The translations under genes and the position numbers were made by a program. 63,219 bases of DNA. Source: Hyphomicrobiales bacterium (GTDB lineage: Bacteria; Pseudomonadota; Alphaproteobacteria; Rhizobiales; Beijerinckiaceae). The DNA lies in assembly GCA_947447895.1 (NCBI GenBank), contig CANFLM010000006.1, positions 1 to 63,219 of the forward strand, written 5' to 3'. Below are positions 1 to 10,081 of this stretch, piece after piece. A model generated the notes under the pieces. It was not told the origin of the DNA. It ran no database searches and worked only from the letters and a program-made list of their open reading frames with translations. The first letter of the stretch is position 1; the number at the start of each line of letters is the position of its first letter.

Positions 1-53
1 AGCGTGTATCAGCACCGTTCATGTCCCGAAACCACTAACTTAACGGAGCGCGC

Positions 54-437
54 ATGGCTCGCGCGACGGCCGAAGACTGTATCGAAAAAGTTGATAATCG
101 CTTTGAGCTGGTTCTGCTCGCAGCGCATCGTGCCCGCATGATTTCCTCGGGTGCGCCGCTGACTGTGGACCGTGATCGCGATAAAAATACCGTGGTCTCT
201 TTGCGTGAAATCGCCGAAGAAACGATTTCGCCCGATGATCTGAAGGAAGACTACATCCATTCCCTGCAGAAGCATGTGGATGTTGACGAGCCGGAAGCCG
301 AACAGGTTCCGCTGATCGGCAACAGCTCCAGCGATGATTCGTCCGTCGAATTCGACCGGATGACCGAAGAAGATCTGCTGCGCGGTCTGGAAGGGCTTGT
401 TCCTCCCAGCAGCAGCGCGGATGATGACCACGATTGA
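54..437 (+). CDS. rpoZ: DNA-directed RNA polymerase omega subunit
   Basis: A 127-residue RpoZ. It binds the beta-prime subunit, helps assemble and stabilise RNA polymerase, and in proteobacteria forms part of a ppGpp binding site. The N-terminal MARATAEDC and the following [16 protein letters not shown] block are hallmark omega sequence. The C-terminal half is acidic and Ser/Asp-rich, as in alphaproteobacterial omegas, which are longer than the E. coli protein. The ATG follows a purine-rich cggagcg stretch at good spacing. A strong intrinsic terminator follows the gene. The neighbour is rsh, the same pairing as rpoZ-spoT in E. coli. Identity is very secure. Confidence 0.97.
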   Translation: MARATAEDCIEKVDNRFELVLLAAHRARMISSGAPLTVDRDRDKNTVVSLREIAEETISPDDLKEDYIHSLQKHVDVDEPEAEQVPLIGNSSSDDSSVEFDRMTEEDLLRGLEGLVPPSSSADDDHD

Positions 438-469
438 TCATTGTTGTGCACCGCACTAGCAAAACATCA

Positions 470-496
470 CCCGGAAGCCAACTTCCGGGTTTTTTT
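470..496 (+). terminator. Intrinsic terminator after rpoZ
   Basis: A perfect 8-bp stem (470-477 pairing with 482-489, arms cccggaag and cttccggg) with a 4-nt loop is followed directly by seven T residues (490-496). This is a textbook rho-independent terminator and separates rpoZ from rsh. Confidence 0.93.
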
Positions 497-583
497 GTTT
501 TTGGCGCCCGAAACCATCTTTTTTTGATCTGTTGCGAGATTTCGCTTGATTTGCACCCTGATTAGACCCGACTCTGTCTTATC

Positions 584-2797
584 ATGATGCGTCAGTATGA
601 ATTGGTCGAGCGCGTAAAGCGCTATAATCCGCAAGCCGACGAGGCTTTGCTCAACCGCGCCTATGTCTATGCCATGCGCGCCCATGGCACCCAGGTGCGG
701 GCCTCGGGAGATCCCTATATGTCGCATCCGCTCGAAGTGGCGGCGATCCTGACCGATCTCAAACTCGATGATGCCACCATTGTGGCGGCTGTGCTGCATG
801 ACACGATCGAGGATACTGAGGCGACGCGCGAGGAAATCGACCGCCTGTTCGGTTCCGAGATCGGCGAACTGGTCGATGGTCTGACCAAGATCCGCAGGCT
901 CGATCTGGTCTCGAAAAAGGCCGCCCAGGCCGAAAACCTCCGCAAGCTGCTGTTGGCGGTCTCCAACGATGTGCGGGTCCTGCTGGTCAAGCTGGCCGAC
1001 CGTTTGCACAATATGCGGACGCTGCACTTTGTGCCGCCAGAAAAGCGGGCGCGCATTGCCGAGGAAACTCTGGATATCTATGCGCCGCTGGCCGGCCGCA
1101 TGGGTATGCAGGACATGCGCGAGGAGCTGGAGGAACTGGCCTTCCGCCATTTCAAGCCCGAGGCCTATGCCACCATTTCCAAACGTCTTGAGGAGGTCGG
1201 GCAGGAGAGTGGCCCGCTGATCACCGAGATTGAAAAGGAGTTGTTGAACCGGCTCGAAGCCTCCGGACTGACGGCCGAGGTCAAGGGACGTTTGAAGCGG
1301 CCTTACTCGATCTGGCGCAAGATGGAGCGCAAATCGGTGTCCTTCGAGCAATTGTCGGATATTTTCGGATTTCGTGTCATTGTCGAGATGGAGGCGGATT
1401 GCTACCGGGTTCTCGGGATCGTGCATCGGGCCTGGCCCAGCGTGCCAGGCCGCTTCAAGGACTATATTTCGACACCCAAACAGAATGACTATCGCTCGAT
1501 CCATACCACGGTGGTGGGTCCAAGCCGCCAGCGTGTCGAGCTGCAAATCCGCTCGCGGCAGATGGACGAGATCGCCGATTACGGCATCGCCGCCCATGCT
1601 TTGTACAAAGACAACAATGCCGGTGGCACGGAAGCACGCGAAAGCCGGGCCTATACCTGGCTGCGCCGGACCGTCGAGTCACTGGCCGAAGGCGACAGTC
1701 CCGAAGAGTTTCTCGAACATACCAAGCTCGAACTGTTCCTCGATCAGGTGTTCTGTTTCACTCCCAAAGGACGGTTGATCGCTTTGCCGCGCGGCGCGAC
1801 CTCGATCGATTTTGCCTATGCCGTGCATACGGTGGTCGGCAATTCCGCGGTGGGTTGCAAGGTCAATGGCCGGATCGTGCCTTTGCTGGCCGAGTTGAAC
1901 AATGGCGACGAGGTCGAAATCGTCTGCGCCGACGGGCAGGTGCCGCCCGCGGCCTGGGAATCCATCGCTGTGACCGGCAAGGCCCGCGCCGCCATCCGCC
2001 GCTCCACCCGCGCCGCCGTGCGGCTGCAATATGCCGGTTTGGGCCGCAGGATTGTCGAACGGGCCTTTTCGCGGGCCGGCAAGGTCTATGAGGATGAACG
2101 CCTGAAAGCCGCCTTGCCGCGTCTGGCACGCACGTCGCTCGATGATGTGTTGTCGGCTGTCGGGCGCGGCGAGATTTTCTCCGGCGATGTCGTCAGTGCC
2201 GTCTATCCCGATTACAAGAGCGAGCGCAGTGCCGGTCCGCAACCGGCCAAGGCGGAAGCCGGCTGGTTCGGCTTGAAACGGGCCGAGGGTCTGGTGTTCA
2301 AGGTGCCCGGTGGGCACACGGAAGCGGAGGGCGACGAAGCCGAGCAGGCCATACCCATCCGCGGCATCGACAGCAATCTGCCGGTCAAATTCGCTCCCAA
2401 TGGCGGGGCTGTCCCGGGCGACCGGATTATCGGGATCCTGACCAAAGGCGAGGGGATCACCATCTATCCGATCCAGTCGCCGAGCCTGATGGATTTCGAC
2501 GACCAGCCCGAACGCTGGCTGGATGTGCGCTGGGATATCGACGAGCAGGAACGCCAGCGTTTCCCCGCGCAGCTTGCGGTGACCGCGATCAACGAACCGG
2601 GCACATTGGCGCAAATCGCCACGGTGATCGGCGACAATGACGGCAATATCGATTCACTCTCCGTCATCGGTCGCTCGCTCGATTTCCGAGAGATGGTGAT
2701 CGACATCGAGGTGTGGGATCTGAAACATTTGAATGCCATTATCAGCCAGTTGCGGATGCGCGCCGTGGTCAGCAAGGTCGAACGCGTCAATGGCTGA
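584..2797 (+). CDS. rsh: Bifunctional (p)ppGpp synthetase/hydrolase (RelA/SpoT family)
   Basis: A 737-residue Rsh enzyme that makes and degrades (p)ppGpp, the stringent-response alarmone. Domains in order: an HD hydrolase domain with HDTIEDT at about 72-78; a nucleotidyltransferase synthetase domain (about 235-345) with the conserved RFKDYISTPKQNDYRSIHTT segment; a TGS domain (about 385-445); and a C-terminal ACT domain (about 665-735). An intact HD motif and an intact synthetase motif predict a bifunctional enzyme, the usual single long Rsh of Alphaproteobacteria. Two adjacent ATGs (584 and 587) are possible starts. It sits directly downstream of the rpoZ terminator and so probably has its own promoter in 497-583, which I could not define. 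Confidence 0.97.
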   Translation: MMRQYELVERVKRYNPQADEALLNRAYVYAMRAHGTQVRASGDPYMSHPLEVAAILTDLKLDDATIVAAVLHDTIEDTEATREEIDRLFGSEIGELVDGLTKIRRLDLVSKKAAQAENLRKLLLAVSNDVRVLLVKLADRLHNMRTLHFVPPEKRARIAEETLDIYAPLAGRMGMQDMREELEELAFRHFKPEAYATISKRLEEVGQESGPLITEIEKELLNRLEASGLTAEVKGRLKRPYSIWRKMERKSVSFEQLSDIFGFRVIVEMEADCYRVLGIVHRAWPSVPGRFKDYISTPKQNDYRSIHTTVVGPSRQRVELQIRSRQMDEIADYGIAAHALYKDNNAGGTEARESRAYTWLRRTVESLAEGDSPEEFLEHTKLELFLDQVFCFTPKGRLIALPRGATSIDFAYAVHTVVGNSAVGCKVNGRIVPLLAELNNGDEVEIVCADGQVPPAAWESIAVTGKARAAIRRSTRAAVRLQYAGLGRRIVERAFSRAGKVYEDERLKAALPRLARTSLDDVLSAVGRGEIFSGDVVSAVYPDYKSERSAGPQPAKAEAGWFGLKRAEGLVFKVPGGHTEAEGDEAEQAIPIRGIDSNLPVKFAPNGGAVPGDRIIGILTKGEGITIYPIQSPSLMDFDDQPERWLDVRWDIDEQERQRFPAQLAVTAINEPGTLAQIATVIGDNDGNIDSLSVIGRSLDFREMVIDIEVWDLKHLNAIISQLRMRAVVSKVERVNG

Positions 2798-2931
2798 CGG
2801 GTCTTTGGCCGGTTTGGACACAAAAATCTGGCGTGACGGTGCCGCTCCCGCTTGACGCTGGGCGCACCAGAGCGCATCAGGAACCCGAATAGTTTTCCGA
2901 GCCGTTTTTCATTCGATACGAGGCCCATAGC

Positions 2932-3534
2932 ATGACATCGCCAGCCATCATGACGCACGAGCAGGTTCTGGAAGAATTCCGCGCCGCGGGGGCCTTGCTG
3001 CAAGGCCATTTCATTCTGTCCTCGGGCCTGCGCAGTCCGGTTTTCTTGCAGAAAATGTTTATTTTCCAGGATCCCAAGCGCACCGAAACCCTGTGCAAGG
3101 CACTGGCCGCCAAAATCGAGGCCCGCTTCGGCAAGATCGATATTGTGGTGTCGCCTGCTGTCGGCGGCATCGTGCCCGGTTACGAAACCGCCCGCCACCT
3201 CAATGCCAAGGCGATTTTTGTCGAGCGCGAGGACGGTAAATTCCAGTTGCGCCGTGGCTTCACCATTGAAAAAGGGGCCAAGGTCTTGCTGGTCGAGGAC
3301 ATTGTGACCACCGGTCTTTCGTCGCGCGAATGTCTGGCCTCGATTGCCGATTACCCCGGCGAAATTGTCGGCGCGGCCTGTCTGATCGACCGTTCGGCCG
3401 GCAAAGCCGATCTGGGCGTGCCGCTGATTTCGCTGGCGGCTCTTGATATTCCGACCTATTCAGCCGATGCTTTGCCTCCGGAGCTTGCGGCCATTCCCGC
3501 CATCAAACCGGGAAGCCGCGCATTAAAGGCTTGA
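2932..3534 (+). CDS. pyrE: Orotate phosphoribosyltransferase
   Basis: A 200-residue PyrE that converts orotate plus PRPP to orotidine 5'-phosphate in de novo UMP synthesis. The PRPP-binding loop [13 protein letters not shown] (about 118-130) is intact, preceded by a phosphoribosyltransferase core with [12 protein letters not shown] (about 74-85). The ATG at 2932 follows a gagg-type ribosome site; an internal ATG at 2950 is an alternative. It starts a tight plus-strand run: its stop overlaps or nearly touches the next gene, pdxJ, so co-translation is likely. The 134-bp gap behind rsh shows no clear terminator. Confidence 0.95.
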   Translation: MTSPAIMTHEQVLEEFRAAGALLQGHFILSSGLRSPVFLQKMFIFQDPKRTETLCKALAAKIEARFGKIDIVVSPAVGGIVPGYETARHLNAKAIFVEREDGKFQLRRGFTIEKGAKVLLVEDIVTTGLSSRECLASIADYPGEIVGAACLIDRSAGKADLGVPLISLAALDIPTYSADALPPELAAIPAIKPGSRALKA

Positions 3535-3539
3535 ACATC

Positions 3540-4304
3540 ATGACACTCAGTCCTGGTTTGCCTCGTCTCGGCGTCAATATTGATCACGTTGCCACAGTGC
3601 GCAACGCGCGTGGCGGCTTGTTGCCGGATCCGGTGCGTGCGGCCGAACTGGCCATTGCGGCTGGAGCCGACGGCATCACCGCCCATCTGCGCGAGGATCG
3701 CCGCCATATCCGTGACGAGGATATTGCCCGTCTGATGGCGGCCATCACAAAGCCCTTGAATTTCGAGATGGCCGTGACCGACGAGATGGTGGCGATCGCG
3801 CTGCAAACAAAACCGCATGCGGCCTGTCTGGTTCCCGAAAAGCGTTCGGAACGGACAACCGAGGGCGGTCTGGATGTCGTGGGCGGCTATGGCGTCGTCC
3901 AACCCGCAGCAGAACGGTTGAGACAGGCCGGTATCCGCGTGTCCTTGTTTATCGAGCCTGATCCCGCGGCCTTGTCGGCGGCAGTCGAGATGGGGGCTCC
4001 GGTGGTCGAATTGCACACGGGAGCCTGGTGCGAGGCGGTGATGCAGGGGCATGGCGAGGAGGCACAGCATCATTTCAACCGTCTGAAGGAGGCTGCCATT
4101 CTGGGCGCCAAGCATGGGTTGGAAATCCATGTCGGTCACGGGCTGGATTATGCCACCGCCGAGGTGATCTCGGAACTGCCTGCGGTGATGGAGCTCAATA
4201 TCGGGCATTTTCTGATCGGCGAGTCGATTTTCTGTGGTCTTGAGCATGCCATTGCCGAAATGCGGGCTGCGATTTTACGCGGCTATGCCAGGCGGGCTGG
4301 CTGA
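3540..4304 (+). CDS. pdxJ: Pyridoxine 5'-phosphate synthase
   Basis: A 254-residue PdxJ that condenses 3-amino-2-oxopropyl phosphate with 1-deoxyxylulose 5-phosphate to give pyridoxine 5'-phosphate (vitamin B6). The N-terminal signature [16 protein letters not shown] (about 11-26) and the ELHTGAWCE segment are characteristic of its TIM barrel. I chose the ATG at 3540, 5 nt after the pyrE stop; the frame also opens with a TTG at 3531 that overlaps that stop. Pairing with acpS downstream (5-bp gap) is conserved widely in proteobacteria. Confidence 0.95.
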   Translation: MTLSPGLPRLGVNIDHVATVRNARGGLLPDPVRAAELAIAAGADGITAHLREDRRHIRDEDIARLMAAITKPLNFEMAVTDEMVAIALQTKPHAACLVPEKRSERTTEGGLDVVGGYGVVQPAAERLRQAGIRVSLFIEPDPAALSAAVEMGAPVVELHTGAWCEAVMQGHGEEAQHHFNRLKEAAILGAKHGLEIHVGHGLDYATAEVISELPAVMELNIGHFLIGESIFCGLEHAIAEMRAAILRGYARRAG

Positions 4305-4309
4305 ACGGC

Positions 4310-4717
4310 ATGATCATCGGCATCGGCTCCGATCTGTGCGATATAAGGCGGATCGAGAAATCCTTGACCCGCTTCGGCGAACGCTTCATCCAGCGTGTGT
4401 TTACGCCTGTCGAACAGGCCAAGGCGAGACGGCGGCCGGAACTGGCCCCGACTTTGGCCAAACGTTTCGCTGCCAAGGAAGCCTGTTCCAAGGCTTTGGG
4501 CACGGGTTTCAGCCGCGGTGTGTTTTTGCGCGATATCGGTGTGGTGAATTTGCGGTCGGGCCAGCCGACTTTGGCCTTGAGCGGCGGCGCCCTCGAGCAA
4601 CTGAACCGGATGCTGCCCGAGGGGCATGCTGCGGTGATCCATCTGACCATGACCGACGAGTATCCGCTGGCGCAGGCTTTCGTGATGATCGAGGCCAGAC
4701 CGGTGCTCGCGCCCTAG
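4310..4717 (+). CDS. acpS: Holo-[acyl-carrier-protein] synthase
   Basis: A 135-residue phosphopantetheinyl transferase that moves 4'-phosphopantetheine from CoA onto apo-ACP, activating it for fatty acid and lipid A synthesis. The two metal-binding acidic positions are present: Asp8 in [13 protein letters not shown] and Glu57 in [11 protein letters not shown]. Length is normal for trimeric AcpS. It begins 5 bp after pdxJ and is followed by an 89-bp spacer before lepB. Confidence 0.95.
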   Translation: MIIGIGSDLCDIRRIEKSLTRFGERFIQRVFTPVEQAKARRRPELAPTLAKRFAAKEACSKALGTGFSRGVFLRDIGVVNLRSGQPTLALSGGALEQLNRMLPEGHAAVIHLTMTDEYPLAQAFVMIEARPVLAP

Positions 4718-4806
4718 TTTGCAGTCCGATCATTGCAAGAAGATGAGTCGCAGACTAAGGTCGCGCTACATTTTAAGCCCTATTTCTAAAGCGAGAACAG
4801 GACCAG

Positions 4807-5628
4807 ATGATGTCCAGCACCAATGGCAATGGCGAACAGCAGACCGGATTTTGGGCGGGGTTCAAGCGCGTGCGCACAACCGACGCGTGGCAGGAATTCT
4901 CCGAGACCGTCTCGGTGGTATTGCAGGCCCTGCTGATTGCCGTGGTGGTGCGCAGTTTCTTGTTCCAGCCCTTCAATATTCCGTCCGGTTCGATGATTCC
5001 GACCCTGCTGGTGGGGGATTATCTGTTTGTCTCCAAATATGCCTATGGCTATTCCAAACATTCGTTCCCCTTGAGCCCCGACCTGTTCGAGGGCCGCATC
5101 ATGGCGTCCGATCCGGTGCGCGGCGATGTCGTTGTGTTCAAATGGCCCAAGGACAATTCAACCGATTACATCAAGCGGGTGATCGGTTTGCCCGGCGACA
5201 AGATCCGCATGATCAACGGGCATCTGCATATCAATGGCGTGCCTGTCAAAAAAGAGATGATCGACCGCAAGGAGATCCAGGCCGGAGCGGGCTATCGCGA
5301 CCGTGCGGTGCGCTACCGCGAGACGCTGCCCAACGGGGTGAGCTTCGTGACGCAGGAGCTCGAGGTGTTCGGCAGCACGCTTGGCCGCAATACGCCGGAA
5401 TTTTCGGTGCCGCAGGGCCATTATTTCATGATGGGCGATAACCGCGACAATTCCAGCGATTCACGCATTCCGGTTTCCGAGGGCGGGGTCGGCTTTGTGC
5501 CGTTCGACAATATCGAGGGCCGCGCCACGATCATCTTCTTCTCGATCGAGGAGGGCGTGGCCGGCTGGCAGATCTGGAACTGGCCTTGGGCGGTGCGCGG
5601 CTCGCGTTTGATGACCGGTATCCATTGA
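4807..5628 (+). CDS. lepB: Signal peptidase I
   Basis: A 273-residue membrane-bound serine protease that removes signal peptides from exported proteins. One transmembrane segment (about 35-52) precedes the catalytic Ser62 in IPSGSMIPTLLVGD. The general-base Lys123 lies in DYIKRVIGLPGD, and the later box GDNRDNSSDSR is intact. A single N-terminal membrane segment is typical of alphaproteobacterial LepB, in contrast to the two in E. coli. The start ATGATG at 4807 lacks a strong Shine-Dalgarno. The gene runs into rnc 8 bp later, a lepB-rnc-era arrangement common to proteobacteria. Confidence 0.96.
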   Translation: MMSSTNGNGEQQTGFWAGFKRVRTTDAWQEFSETVSVVLQALLIAVVVRSFLFQPFNIPSGSMIPTLLVGDYLFVSKYAYGYSKHSFPLSPDLFEGRIMASDPVRGDVVVFKWPKDNSTDYIKRVIGLPGDKIRMINGHLHINGVPVKKEMIDRKEIQAGAGYRDRAVRYRETLPNGVSFVTQELEVFGSTLGRNTPEFSVPQGHYFMMGDNRDNSSDSRIPVSEGGVGFVPFDNIEGRATIIFFSIEEGVAGWQIWNWPWAVRGSRLMTGIH

Positions 5629-5636
5629 GGCCGCTG

Positions 5637-6344
5637 ATGGCACGCGCAAAATCATCCGATATCGTGTTGGAAACGGCCCTGGGCCATCGCTTCAAGGACC
5701 GAAGCCTGCTCGAGCGTGCCTTGACGCATATCAGTGCCTTGTCAGGCACGCCCTCCGACGGTCCGCACTACCAGCGGCTTGAATTTCTGGGGGACCGCGT
5801 GCTCGGCCTGATCGTTGCCGATATGCTCTATCGCAGTTTTCCCGACGAGAGCGAGGGCGATCTGTCGCGACGTCTGGGTGCTTTGGTGCGGCGCGAAACC
5901 TGTGCCGCGGTGGCGCGCGAATGGGAGGTGGCCTCCCATCTTCGGGTCGGCATGGCCGAAAAGCGTTCGGGCCTGCGCAACCGCGAGGCGATTTTGGCCG
6001 ATGTCTGCGAGGCCCTGATTGCCGCGGTCTGGATGGATGGCGGGATTGAAGCCGCCCGTCTGGTGGTCGAAAAAGCCTTTGCACCGCGCATGGATGCCGC
6101 ACCCCATGCTGTGCGTGACGCCAAATCTCTGCTACAGGAATGGGCATTGGGCCGCGGATTGAAAACGCCTGTCTACGAGGCGGTCGAGCGGTCCGGTCCC
6201 GATCACAAGCCGATCTTCCGGATCGAGGTTGTGGTGGACGGATTTGCTGCCGCGTGCGGCGAAGGCCCGTCAAAACGTGTCGCCGAACAGGCCGCTGCCG
6301 ATGTGTTTTTGCAGCGTGAAGGGATCAGGGAACAAAGATCATGA
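5637..6344 (+). CDS. rnc: Ribonuclease III
   Basis: A 235-residue double-strand-specific endoribonuclease for rRNA processing and mRNA turnover. The signature YQRLEFLGDRVLGL (about 45-58) carries Glu49 and Asp53, and the second acidic pair is Asp122 and Glu125 in ILADVCEALIAAVW. A double-stranded RNA-binding domain occupies the C-terminal 70 residues. I chose the ATG at 5637, just after the lepB stop, because it restores the normal family length; an in-frame upstream start at 5586 would lie inside lepB. The last 4 bp (ATGA) overlap the era start. Confidence 0.95.
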   Translation: MARAKSSDIVLETALGHRFKDRSLLERALTHISALSGTPSDGPHYQRLEFLGDRVLGLIVADMLYRSFPDESEGDLSRRLGALVRRETCAAVAREWEVASHLRVGMAEKRSGLRNREAILADVCEALIAAVWMDGGIEAARLVVEKAFAPRMDAAPHAVRDAKSLLQEWALGRGLKTPVYEAVERSGPDHKPIFRIEVVVDGFAAACGEGPSKRVAEQAAADVFLQREGIREQRS

Positions 6345-7258
6345 GTGAACCGGCCCCCTACACACAGACCCATTGCGGTTATGTCGCCCTGATCGGTGCG
6401 CCCAATGCGGGCAAATCCACGCTGGTCAATATGCTGGTCGGCGCGAAAGTGTCGATTGTCTCGCGCAAGGTACAGACCACCCGCAATCTGGTGCGCGGCA
6501 TTTGCATGGTCGATCAGGCCCAGTTGATTTTTGTGGATACGCCCGGCCTGTTTGCCCCCAAACGCCGGTTGGAACGCGCAATGGTGACATCGGCCTGGGG
6601 CGGGGCAGGTGATGCCGACGTCATCGCTCTGCTGGTGGATGTGCGCCGCTGGCCCGACGAGGAAACCCAGGCCATCATCAGCCGGTTGAGCCAGCTCAAA
6701 CAGCCCAAAGTGCTGATTTTGAACAAGATCGACACCATCGAAAATGTGAAACTGCTGGCCTTGGCGCAAGAGATCAACGAACTGCACAGTTTTACCGATA
6801 CATTCATGATTTCCGCGCTCAAGGGCCACGGTGTCGAAGTCCTGAAAAAGCGGTTGGCCGAGATGTTGCCCAAGGGACCGTGGCTCTATCCCGAGGATGA
6901 AGTCTCGGATGCGCCCTTGCGCCTGCTGGCGGCCGAAATCACCCGCGAAAAGCTGTTCGAGCGGATGCATGACGAATTGCCCTACCGCTCGACGGTGGAA
7001 ACGGCGGACTGGAAGACCCTCAAGGACGGATCGGCCCGCATCGAGCAGGTGATCTATGTCGAGCGCGAAAGCCAGCGCAAGATCGTGCTGGGTGAAAAGG
7101 GGCGTGGCATCAAAAGCATCGGCGAGGCGGCCCGCAAGGACATTGCCGAAGCCGCCGATTGCAAGGTGCATCTGTTCCTGTTTGTGAAAGTGCGCGAAGA
7201 TTGGGCCAATGATCCGGCCCGCTATCGGGAAATGGGCCTCGAATTCCCCAAAGATTGA
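6341..7258 (+). CDS. era: GTPase Era, 30S ribosome assembly
   Basis: A 305-residue Era GTPase that binds the 3' end of 16S rRNA and checks small-subunit maturation. G-motifs are intact: G1 GAPNAGKS (19-26), G3 DTPG, G4 NKID. A C-terminal KH RNA-binding domain includes the GEKGRGIKSIGE loop. It overlaps rnc by 4 bp, suggesting translational coupling between an rRNA processing nuclease and an rRNA maturation GTPase. Confidence 0.97.
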   Translation: MSEPAPYTQTHCGYVALIGAPNAGKSTLVNMLVGAKVSIVSRKVQTTRNLVRGICMVDQAQLIFVDTPGLFAPKRRLERAMVTSAWGGAGDADVIALLVDVRRWPDEETQAIISRLSQLKQPKVLILNKIDTIENVKLLALAQEINELHSFTDTFMISALKGHGVEVLKKRLAEMLPKGPWLYPEDEVSDAPLRLLAAEITREKLFERMHDELPYRSTVETADWKTLKDGSARIEQVIYVERESQRKIVLGEKGRGIKSIGEAARKDIAEAADCKVHLFLFVKVREDWANDPARYREMGLEFPKD

Positions 7259-7268
7259 GGGCCTTGGC

Positions 7269-8054
7269 GTGGAATGGCGCGACGAAGGCATCGTCATCGG
7301 TGTGCGCCGCCACGGCGAAACCAGCGTGATTCTCGACCTGTTGACCCGCCAGCACGGCCGCCATCTGGGGCTGGTGCGCGGCGGCCGATCGCATAAGCTG
7401 CAACCCTCGCTGCAGGTCGGCAACGGGCTCGATGCGGTCTGGCGCGCGCGGATCGAGGACCATCTGGGCGAATACAAGATCGAGGCACGGGTGATGCGGG
7501 CCGCGCGGTTGATGGACCACCCTGCTGCCCTTTACGGCCTGTCCCATCTGACCGGCTTGGCGCGCCTGCTGCCCGAGCGCGATCCGCACGAGGCGCTTTA
7601 TGAAACACTCGGCATTGTGCTGGACCAGCTGGTCGATCCGCTGCTGGCCGCCCCTTTGGTGATCCGCTTCGAACTGGCTGTGCTGGGTGAATTGGGTTTC
7701 GGCCTTGACCTCGGCGAATGTGCCGCCACGGGCCGCACGGATGAATTGGTCTATGTCTCGCCCAAATCAGGCCGCGCTGTCAGCCGCGAGGCGGGCTTGC
7801 CCTGGCATGACAAACTCTTGCCCTTGCCCGAATTCCTGAAGCTGACAGGCGGCGAGGCCAAAGCGATGCCCGATGATATGGCCATACACCAGGGCTTTCT
7901 GCTGACCGGATTTTTTCTCGAGCGCCATGTCTATGGTCCGCGGGCTTTGGCCATGCCGGATGCGCGGCAGGGCTTTATCGCCAGTATCATCAAAAGCCGG
8001 TTGCCCGATTTGCAACCGTTATCGATTGCGGATGATCAGACAACGGTGCCGTGA
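7269..8054 (+). CDS. recO: DNA repair protein RecO
   Basis: A 261-residue RecO, the recombination mediator that with RecR loads RecA onto SSB-coated DNA. The N-terminal OB fold begins [16 protein letters not shown], and the CAATG...[12 protein letters not shown] block is typical of alphaproteobacterial RecO. I chose the GTG at 7269 because the family begins exactly there; an ATG at 7209 would add 20 residues lying inside era. The last 19 bp overlap the 3' end of rimO on the other strand. It probably belongs to the rnc-era operon. Confidence 0.92.
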   Translation: MEWRDEGIVIGVRRHGETSVILDLLTRQHGRHLGLVRGGRSHKLQPSLQVGNGLDAVWRARIEDHLGEYKIEARVMRAARLMDHPAALYGLSHLTGLARLLPERDPHEALYETLGIVLDQLVDPLLAAPLVIRFELAVLGELGFGLDLGECAATGRTDELVYVSPKSGRAVSREAGLPWHDKLLPLPEFLKLTGGEAKAMPDDMAIHQGFLLTGFFLERHVYGPRALAMPDARQGFIASIIKSRLPDLQPLSIADDQTTVP

Positions 8055-9355
8055 AGATCATAGGCATCGGCGCGTTCGATCTTGACGGTAACGATGTCAC
8101 CGGCGCGCAACGGACGGCGGCTGGCCACATAGACATGCCCGTCAACCTCCGGCGCATCCCATTGCGAGCGGCCTTTGGACACGGTTGGTCCGCCTTCATC
8201 GATCATGACCTTGATGCGCTTGCCGACCCGCGAGGCCAGACGTTTGGCGCTGATGGCCTGCTGGCGCTCCATGAACTTGTTCCAACGTTGGGTTTTGATC
8301 TCTTCGGGCACCTGAGGGAGACCCAGATCATTGGCGGTGGCGCCTTTGACGGCTTCATATTTGAAGCAGCCGACCCGTTCCAGTTTGGCCTCGTCGAGGA
8401 AATGCAGCAACTGCTCGAAATCCTCGTCGGTCTCGCCGGGGAAGCCGACGATAAAGGTCGAGCGGATCGCCAGATCGGGGCAGATCTCCCGCCATTTCTT
8501 GATGCGCTCCAGCGTCTTGTCCTGATGGGCCGGACGGCGCATCGCCTTCAACACGGTCGGGGAGGCGTGCTGGAACGGAATATCGAGATAGGGCAGGATC
8601 GCCCCTTCCGCCATCAGCGGGATCACCTCGTCGACATGCGGATAGGGATAGACATAATGCAACCGCACCCAGACGCCGAGGGTGCTCAAGGCGCGCGCCA
8701 GATCGAAAAAGCGGGTTTTGACCTCGGTATCATTCCACAGGCTGGGCGCATATTTGACGTCGATGCCATAGGCCGAGGTATCCTGCGAGATCACCAGCAA
8801 TTCCTTGACGCCGGCTTTGACCAGCTTTTCCGCCTCGCGCAGCACATCCCCGACAGGGCGGGACACCAGATCACCGCGCAGTTGCGGAATGATGCAGAAG
8901 GTGCAGCGGTTGTTGCAGCCCTCGGAAATTTTCAGATAGGCATAATGGCGCGGTGTCAGCTTGATGCCTTGATCGGGAACCAAATCGACATAGGGATCAT
9001 GGGCGGGCGGGACCACATCATGCACCGCTTTCATGACGCTTTCATAGGCTTGCGGGCCGGTAATGGCGGCAATGCCGGGATGGGCGGCCAAAATCTCGTC
9101 GGGCTGCGCGCCCATGCAACCGGTCACGATCACCTTGCCGTTCTGCGCCATGGCCTGGCCGATCGCTTCCAGTGATTCCGCTTTCGCACTGTCGAGAAAA
9201 CCGCAGGTGTTGACGATCACCGCATCGGCCCCGACATGGCTTTTGGACAGCTGATAGCCTTCCGAGCGCAATTGCGTGATGATCCGTTCGCTGTCCACCA
9301 AAGCCTTGGGACATCCGAGCGAAACAAACGAAATGGTGGGGGCTTGTGCGGTCAT
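8036..9355 (-). CDS. rimO: Ribosomal protein S12 methylthiotransferase RimO
   Basis: A 439-residue radical-SAM enzyme that methylthiolates an aspartate of ribosomal protein S12. The N-terminal UPF0004 domain has three cluster cysteines (Cys15 in [12 protein letters not shown], Cys51, Cys80). The radical-SAM cluster motif is Cys147, Cys151, Cys154 in [15 protein letters not shown] domain ends the protein. [11 protein letters not shown] points to RimO rather than MiaB. I chose the ATG at 9355 because a ggag site sits at good spacing; an in-frame ATG 30 bp upstream is less likely. It is convergent with recO. Confidence 0.94.
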   Translation of the reverse strand: MTAQAPTISFVSLGCPKALVDSERIITQLRSEGYQLSKSHVGADAVIVNTCGFLDSAKAESLEAIGQAMAQNGKVIVTGCMGAQPDEILAAHPGIAAITGPQAYESVMKAVHDVVPPAHDPYVDLVPDQGIKLTPRHYAYLKISEGCNNRCTFCIIPQLRGDLVSRPVGDVLREAEKLVKAGVKELLVISQDTSAYGIDVKYAPSLWNDTEVKTRFFDLARALSTLGVWVRLHYVYPYPHVDEVIPLMAEGAILPYLDIPFQHASPTVLKAMRRPAHQDKTLERIKKWREICPDLAIRSTFIVGFPGETDEDFEQLLHFLDEAKLERVGCFKYEAVKGATANDLGLPQVPEEIKTQRWNKFMERQQAISAKRLASRVGKRIKVMIDEGGPTVSKGRSQWDAPEVDGHVYVASRRPLRAGDIVTVKIERADAYDLHGTVV

Positions 9356-9486
9356 AACAACTCCGTGGACGACGGGTTTTGCCAAGGGGCAGGAATTTGG
9401 CCGATGGACAGCAACACGCCTGCCACACTCCTAGCGGATGTGCAGGGAAGGCTCAAGCATTCTGGTGATATGAAGCCAGTGCGTGC

Positions 9487-9972
9487 TCACTTCCCCGCCA
9501 GAATCAGCGCCCAGTAATTGCGGTAGCGGGCGTCGGGGGCGTCCGAGCGGGCCATGCCGATTCTGACGGCGTCAGGCATCAAAAGATTGGCACGGTGCAG
9601 GGGCGAGCGTTGCCAGGATGCCAGCGTGGTTTCGACATTGGCATGACCGGCCCCGACATTTTCGGCCCCTGTCTGCTTCTTGAAGCCGCCGTCATTCATA
9701 CGCTGGACAAAATCGGGCCCGACCTCATGCGATAATTTGTTATTGGCCGCCATCATGCCGGCCTGATCCTTGGCCAGTTCGACCAGTCCGCGATCCACAA
9801 CCACCGGCGGCAGGCCGTTTTCGGCGCGAAAGGCGTTAATGCCTGCCAAAGCCTCGTGGGACACGTCAACGGCATCGGATCGGCCCGATTTCAGGCTGTT
9901 GCAGGCAGAAACCAGCAAAGCGGTTGCAGTCAGGGTCAAAAAAACACGACGTGAGCGCAGGGGATTGAGCAT
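9487..9972 (-). CDS. CAP/SCP-domain lipoprotein
   Basis: A 161-residue secreted protein with a lipoprotein signal peptide: a hydrophobic stretch and lipobox LVSAC place the lipidated cysteine at residue 24. The rest is a CAP (cysteine-rich secretory, SCP/PR1-like) domain. It carries the conserved His in KLSHEV, the GAENVGAG segment and SPLHRANLL with the second His. The molecular role of bacterial CAP proteins is poorly known. It lies 131 bp downstream of the rimO start and diverges from the RDD-family gene. Family assignment is good; function is not predicted. Confidence 0.82.
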   Translation of the reverse strand: MLNPLRSRRVFLTLTATALLVSACNSLKSGRSDAVDVSHEALAGINAFRAENGLPPVVVDRGLVELAKDQAGMMAANNKLSHEVGPDFVQRMNDGGFKKQTGAENVGAGHANVETTLASWQRSPLHRANLLMPDAVRIGMARSDAPDARYRNYWALILAGK

Positions 9973-10081
9973 GGGGTGATAACTCTGCTTGCATGAACCA
10001 ATGCCTTCCTCCTATCGTGAAGTGGTAACAGAGTCCAAATCTTCGATCCGACAAGACCGATTTGGCGACGAGCGAGGACAG

